Origin: an uncultured Clostridia bacterium
GTDB taxonomy: Bacteria; Bacillota; Clostridia; Oscillospirales; Acutalibacteraceae
Direction of reading: 5' to 3'
Assembly: GCA_937896885.1 (NCBI GenBank)
Contig: CALBNX010000062.1
Location: 1 to 15,685 of the forward strand
Length of the DNA stretch: 15,685 nt
Shown: piece after piece, positions 15,046 to 15,685 of the stretch
Numbering within the stretch: the first letter of the stretch is position 1
Layout: each line of letters begins with the position of its first letter
Notes under the pieces: model-generated
What the model saw: the letters and a program-made list of their open reading frames with translations, nothing else
Told to the model about the DNA's origin: nothing
Databases searched by the model: none
Position numbers and translations under genes: made by a program

Positions 15046-15685
15046 GGGGTTCTGCTGCGTTTTCTGTACTCTCGGCAAGCTCTGCCTCAAGCTTTTTTGC
15101 AGCCTCGTATGCGGCATTCTCAAGAACGAGCAGCGGCTCACGCTTGCGCGTAAGAATGGTGAGAACAAGCAGGGCGGCACCGCAACCGATAAAGCAAAGA
15201 AGGCCTACCAGCTGCGAAATGCGGATGTTTGTGCCGGGCACGTAGAGGCTATCTGTGCGGAAGCCCTCGATGAACATACGCCCAAAGCCATACCATGTAA
15301 AGTAGAAAAGTGCGATTTGACCGTGGAATCTCTTGTGCTTATAAATAACGTTTGCAAGTGCAAAGCCAACAATGTTCCAAACGCTCTCATAAAGGAACGT
15401 AGGGTGATAATAGGTGGTAACGCCCCATTGGTTCAGTCCCATACGGAAGGTGTGGAAGAAGCTACCCTCACCCGAGGTCAATACCAGCTCCTTGTTGAAG
15501 AAGAAAAAGCGCGTGGTGTCGGTAATGGCATAGCCGTACGCCTCACCGTTGAAGAAGTTGCCCCAACGTCCCATTGCTTGCGCGATCATAACACCGGGAG
15601 CCGCCATATCAAACAGCTTTCGCCAAGAGATCTTTTTAAAGTAGCACATAATGACAATGCCAAGGCAACCGCCAATAATGCCACC
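14804..15685 (-). CDS. lgt: Prolipoprotein diacylglyceryl transferase, 5'-partial, with foreign C-terminal tail
   Basis: The frame runs in from the right edge, so the N-terminus and true start are missing; 293 residues are visible. It begins in the GGIIGG membrane segment of Lgt, then shows the Lgt signature GRWGNFFNGEAYG, the YHPTFLYESVWN segment and GFGRMFIEGFRTDSL, followed by a last membrane helix (ISQLVGLLCFIGCGAALLVL). Lgt transfers diacylglycerol from phosphatidylglycerol to the lipobox cysteine of prolipoproteins in the cytoplasmic membrane. After the last helix comes an Ala/Glu-rich linker, then about 75 residues that do not belong to Lgt and look like the end of a serine recombinase. 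The lgt part is about 50-60% GC in hand-counted lines, far above the rest of the window. Lgt activity is probably retained because the catalytic regions seen are intact. Confidence 0.85.
   Translation of the reverse strand, partial: GGIIGGCLGIVIMCYFKKISWRKLFDMAAPGVMIAQAMGRWGNFFNGEAYGYAITDTTRFFFFNKELVLTSGEGSFFHTFRMGLNQWGVTTYYHPTFLYESVWNIVGFALANVIYKHKRFHGQIALFYFTWYGFGRMFIEGFRTDSLYVPGTNIRISQLVGLLCFIGCGAALLVLTILTRKREPLLVLENAAYEAAKKLEAELAESTENAAEPQKTELQKQLEQLQEIQQKRINTKHRLDDIYTILDGLKNRPMEYDDQMVRQILECVTVDSKEQITVIFIGGLKIKQSLLDC

Overview
The window looks like chromosomal DNA from an AT-rich member of the Clostridia (Bacillota), most likely a gut Oscillospiraceae/Ruminococcaceae-type organism. This rests on the Firmicutes-style 23S rRNA, purine-rich ribosome binding sites, the tsaE-tsaB-rpiB-upp order, a C_GCAxxG_C_C family protein and a four-helix bundle (S23-like) protein. 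The genus cannot be fixed from the sequence alone.

Layout: (1) 1-958 is the 3' third of a 23S rRNA gene, closed by a terminator with no 5S gene after it. (2) 1064-3186 holds two very AT-rich single-gene units, a PIN/NYN-like nuclease and a multi-pass membrane protein, each with its own promoter and terminator; they look like accessory cargo next to the rRNA operon. (3) gdhA (NADP-type glutamate dehydrogenase) runs on the minus strand and diverges from tsaE across a 325-base AT-rich spacer carrying a 15-bp inverted repeat. (4) tsaE-tsaB-rpiB (t6A tRNA modification and pentose phosphate isomerase) form a tight operon, followed by upp with its own promoter and terminator. (5) 7207-13724 is one transcription unit: a C_GCAxxG_C_C protein, then three glycoside hydrolases with no signal peptide (clan GH-D alpha-galactosidase-like, GH31 and GH43-like). 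This points to cytosolic breakdown of an imported, branched oligosaccharide. (6) On the minus strand, a four-helix bundle protein and a small degenerate pyrophosphatase-like protein form a two-gene unit. (7) Just upstream of that promoter lies an unusual array of eight short hairpin units (one degenerate) separated by an 11-base linker whose orientation flips in the middle, followed by a strong 14-bp bidirectional terminator. (8) The right edge carries a partial lgt (prolipoprotein diacylglyceryl transferase) of clearly higher GC, fused in frame at its C-terminus to what looks like the tail of a large serine recombinase.

The most unusual part is 13763-14737: the mirror-symmetric hairpin array next to a four-helix bundle gene and a pyrophosphatase-like gene whose catalytic residues are partly replaced. 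The lgt-recombinase junction with its composition shift is the second point to examine; it may be a genuine rearrangement next to a mobile element or an assembly chimera. All coordinates and motifs were read by eye; family names come from remembered family signatures, not from searches.
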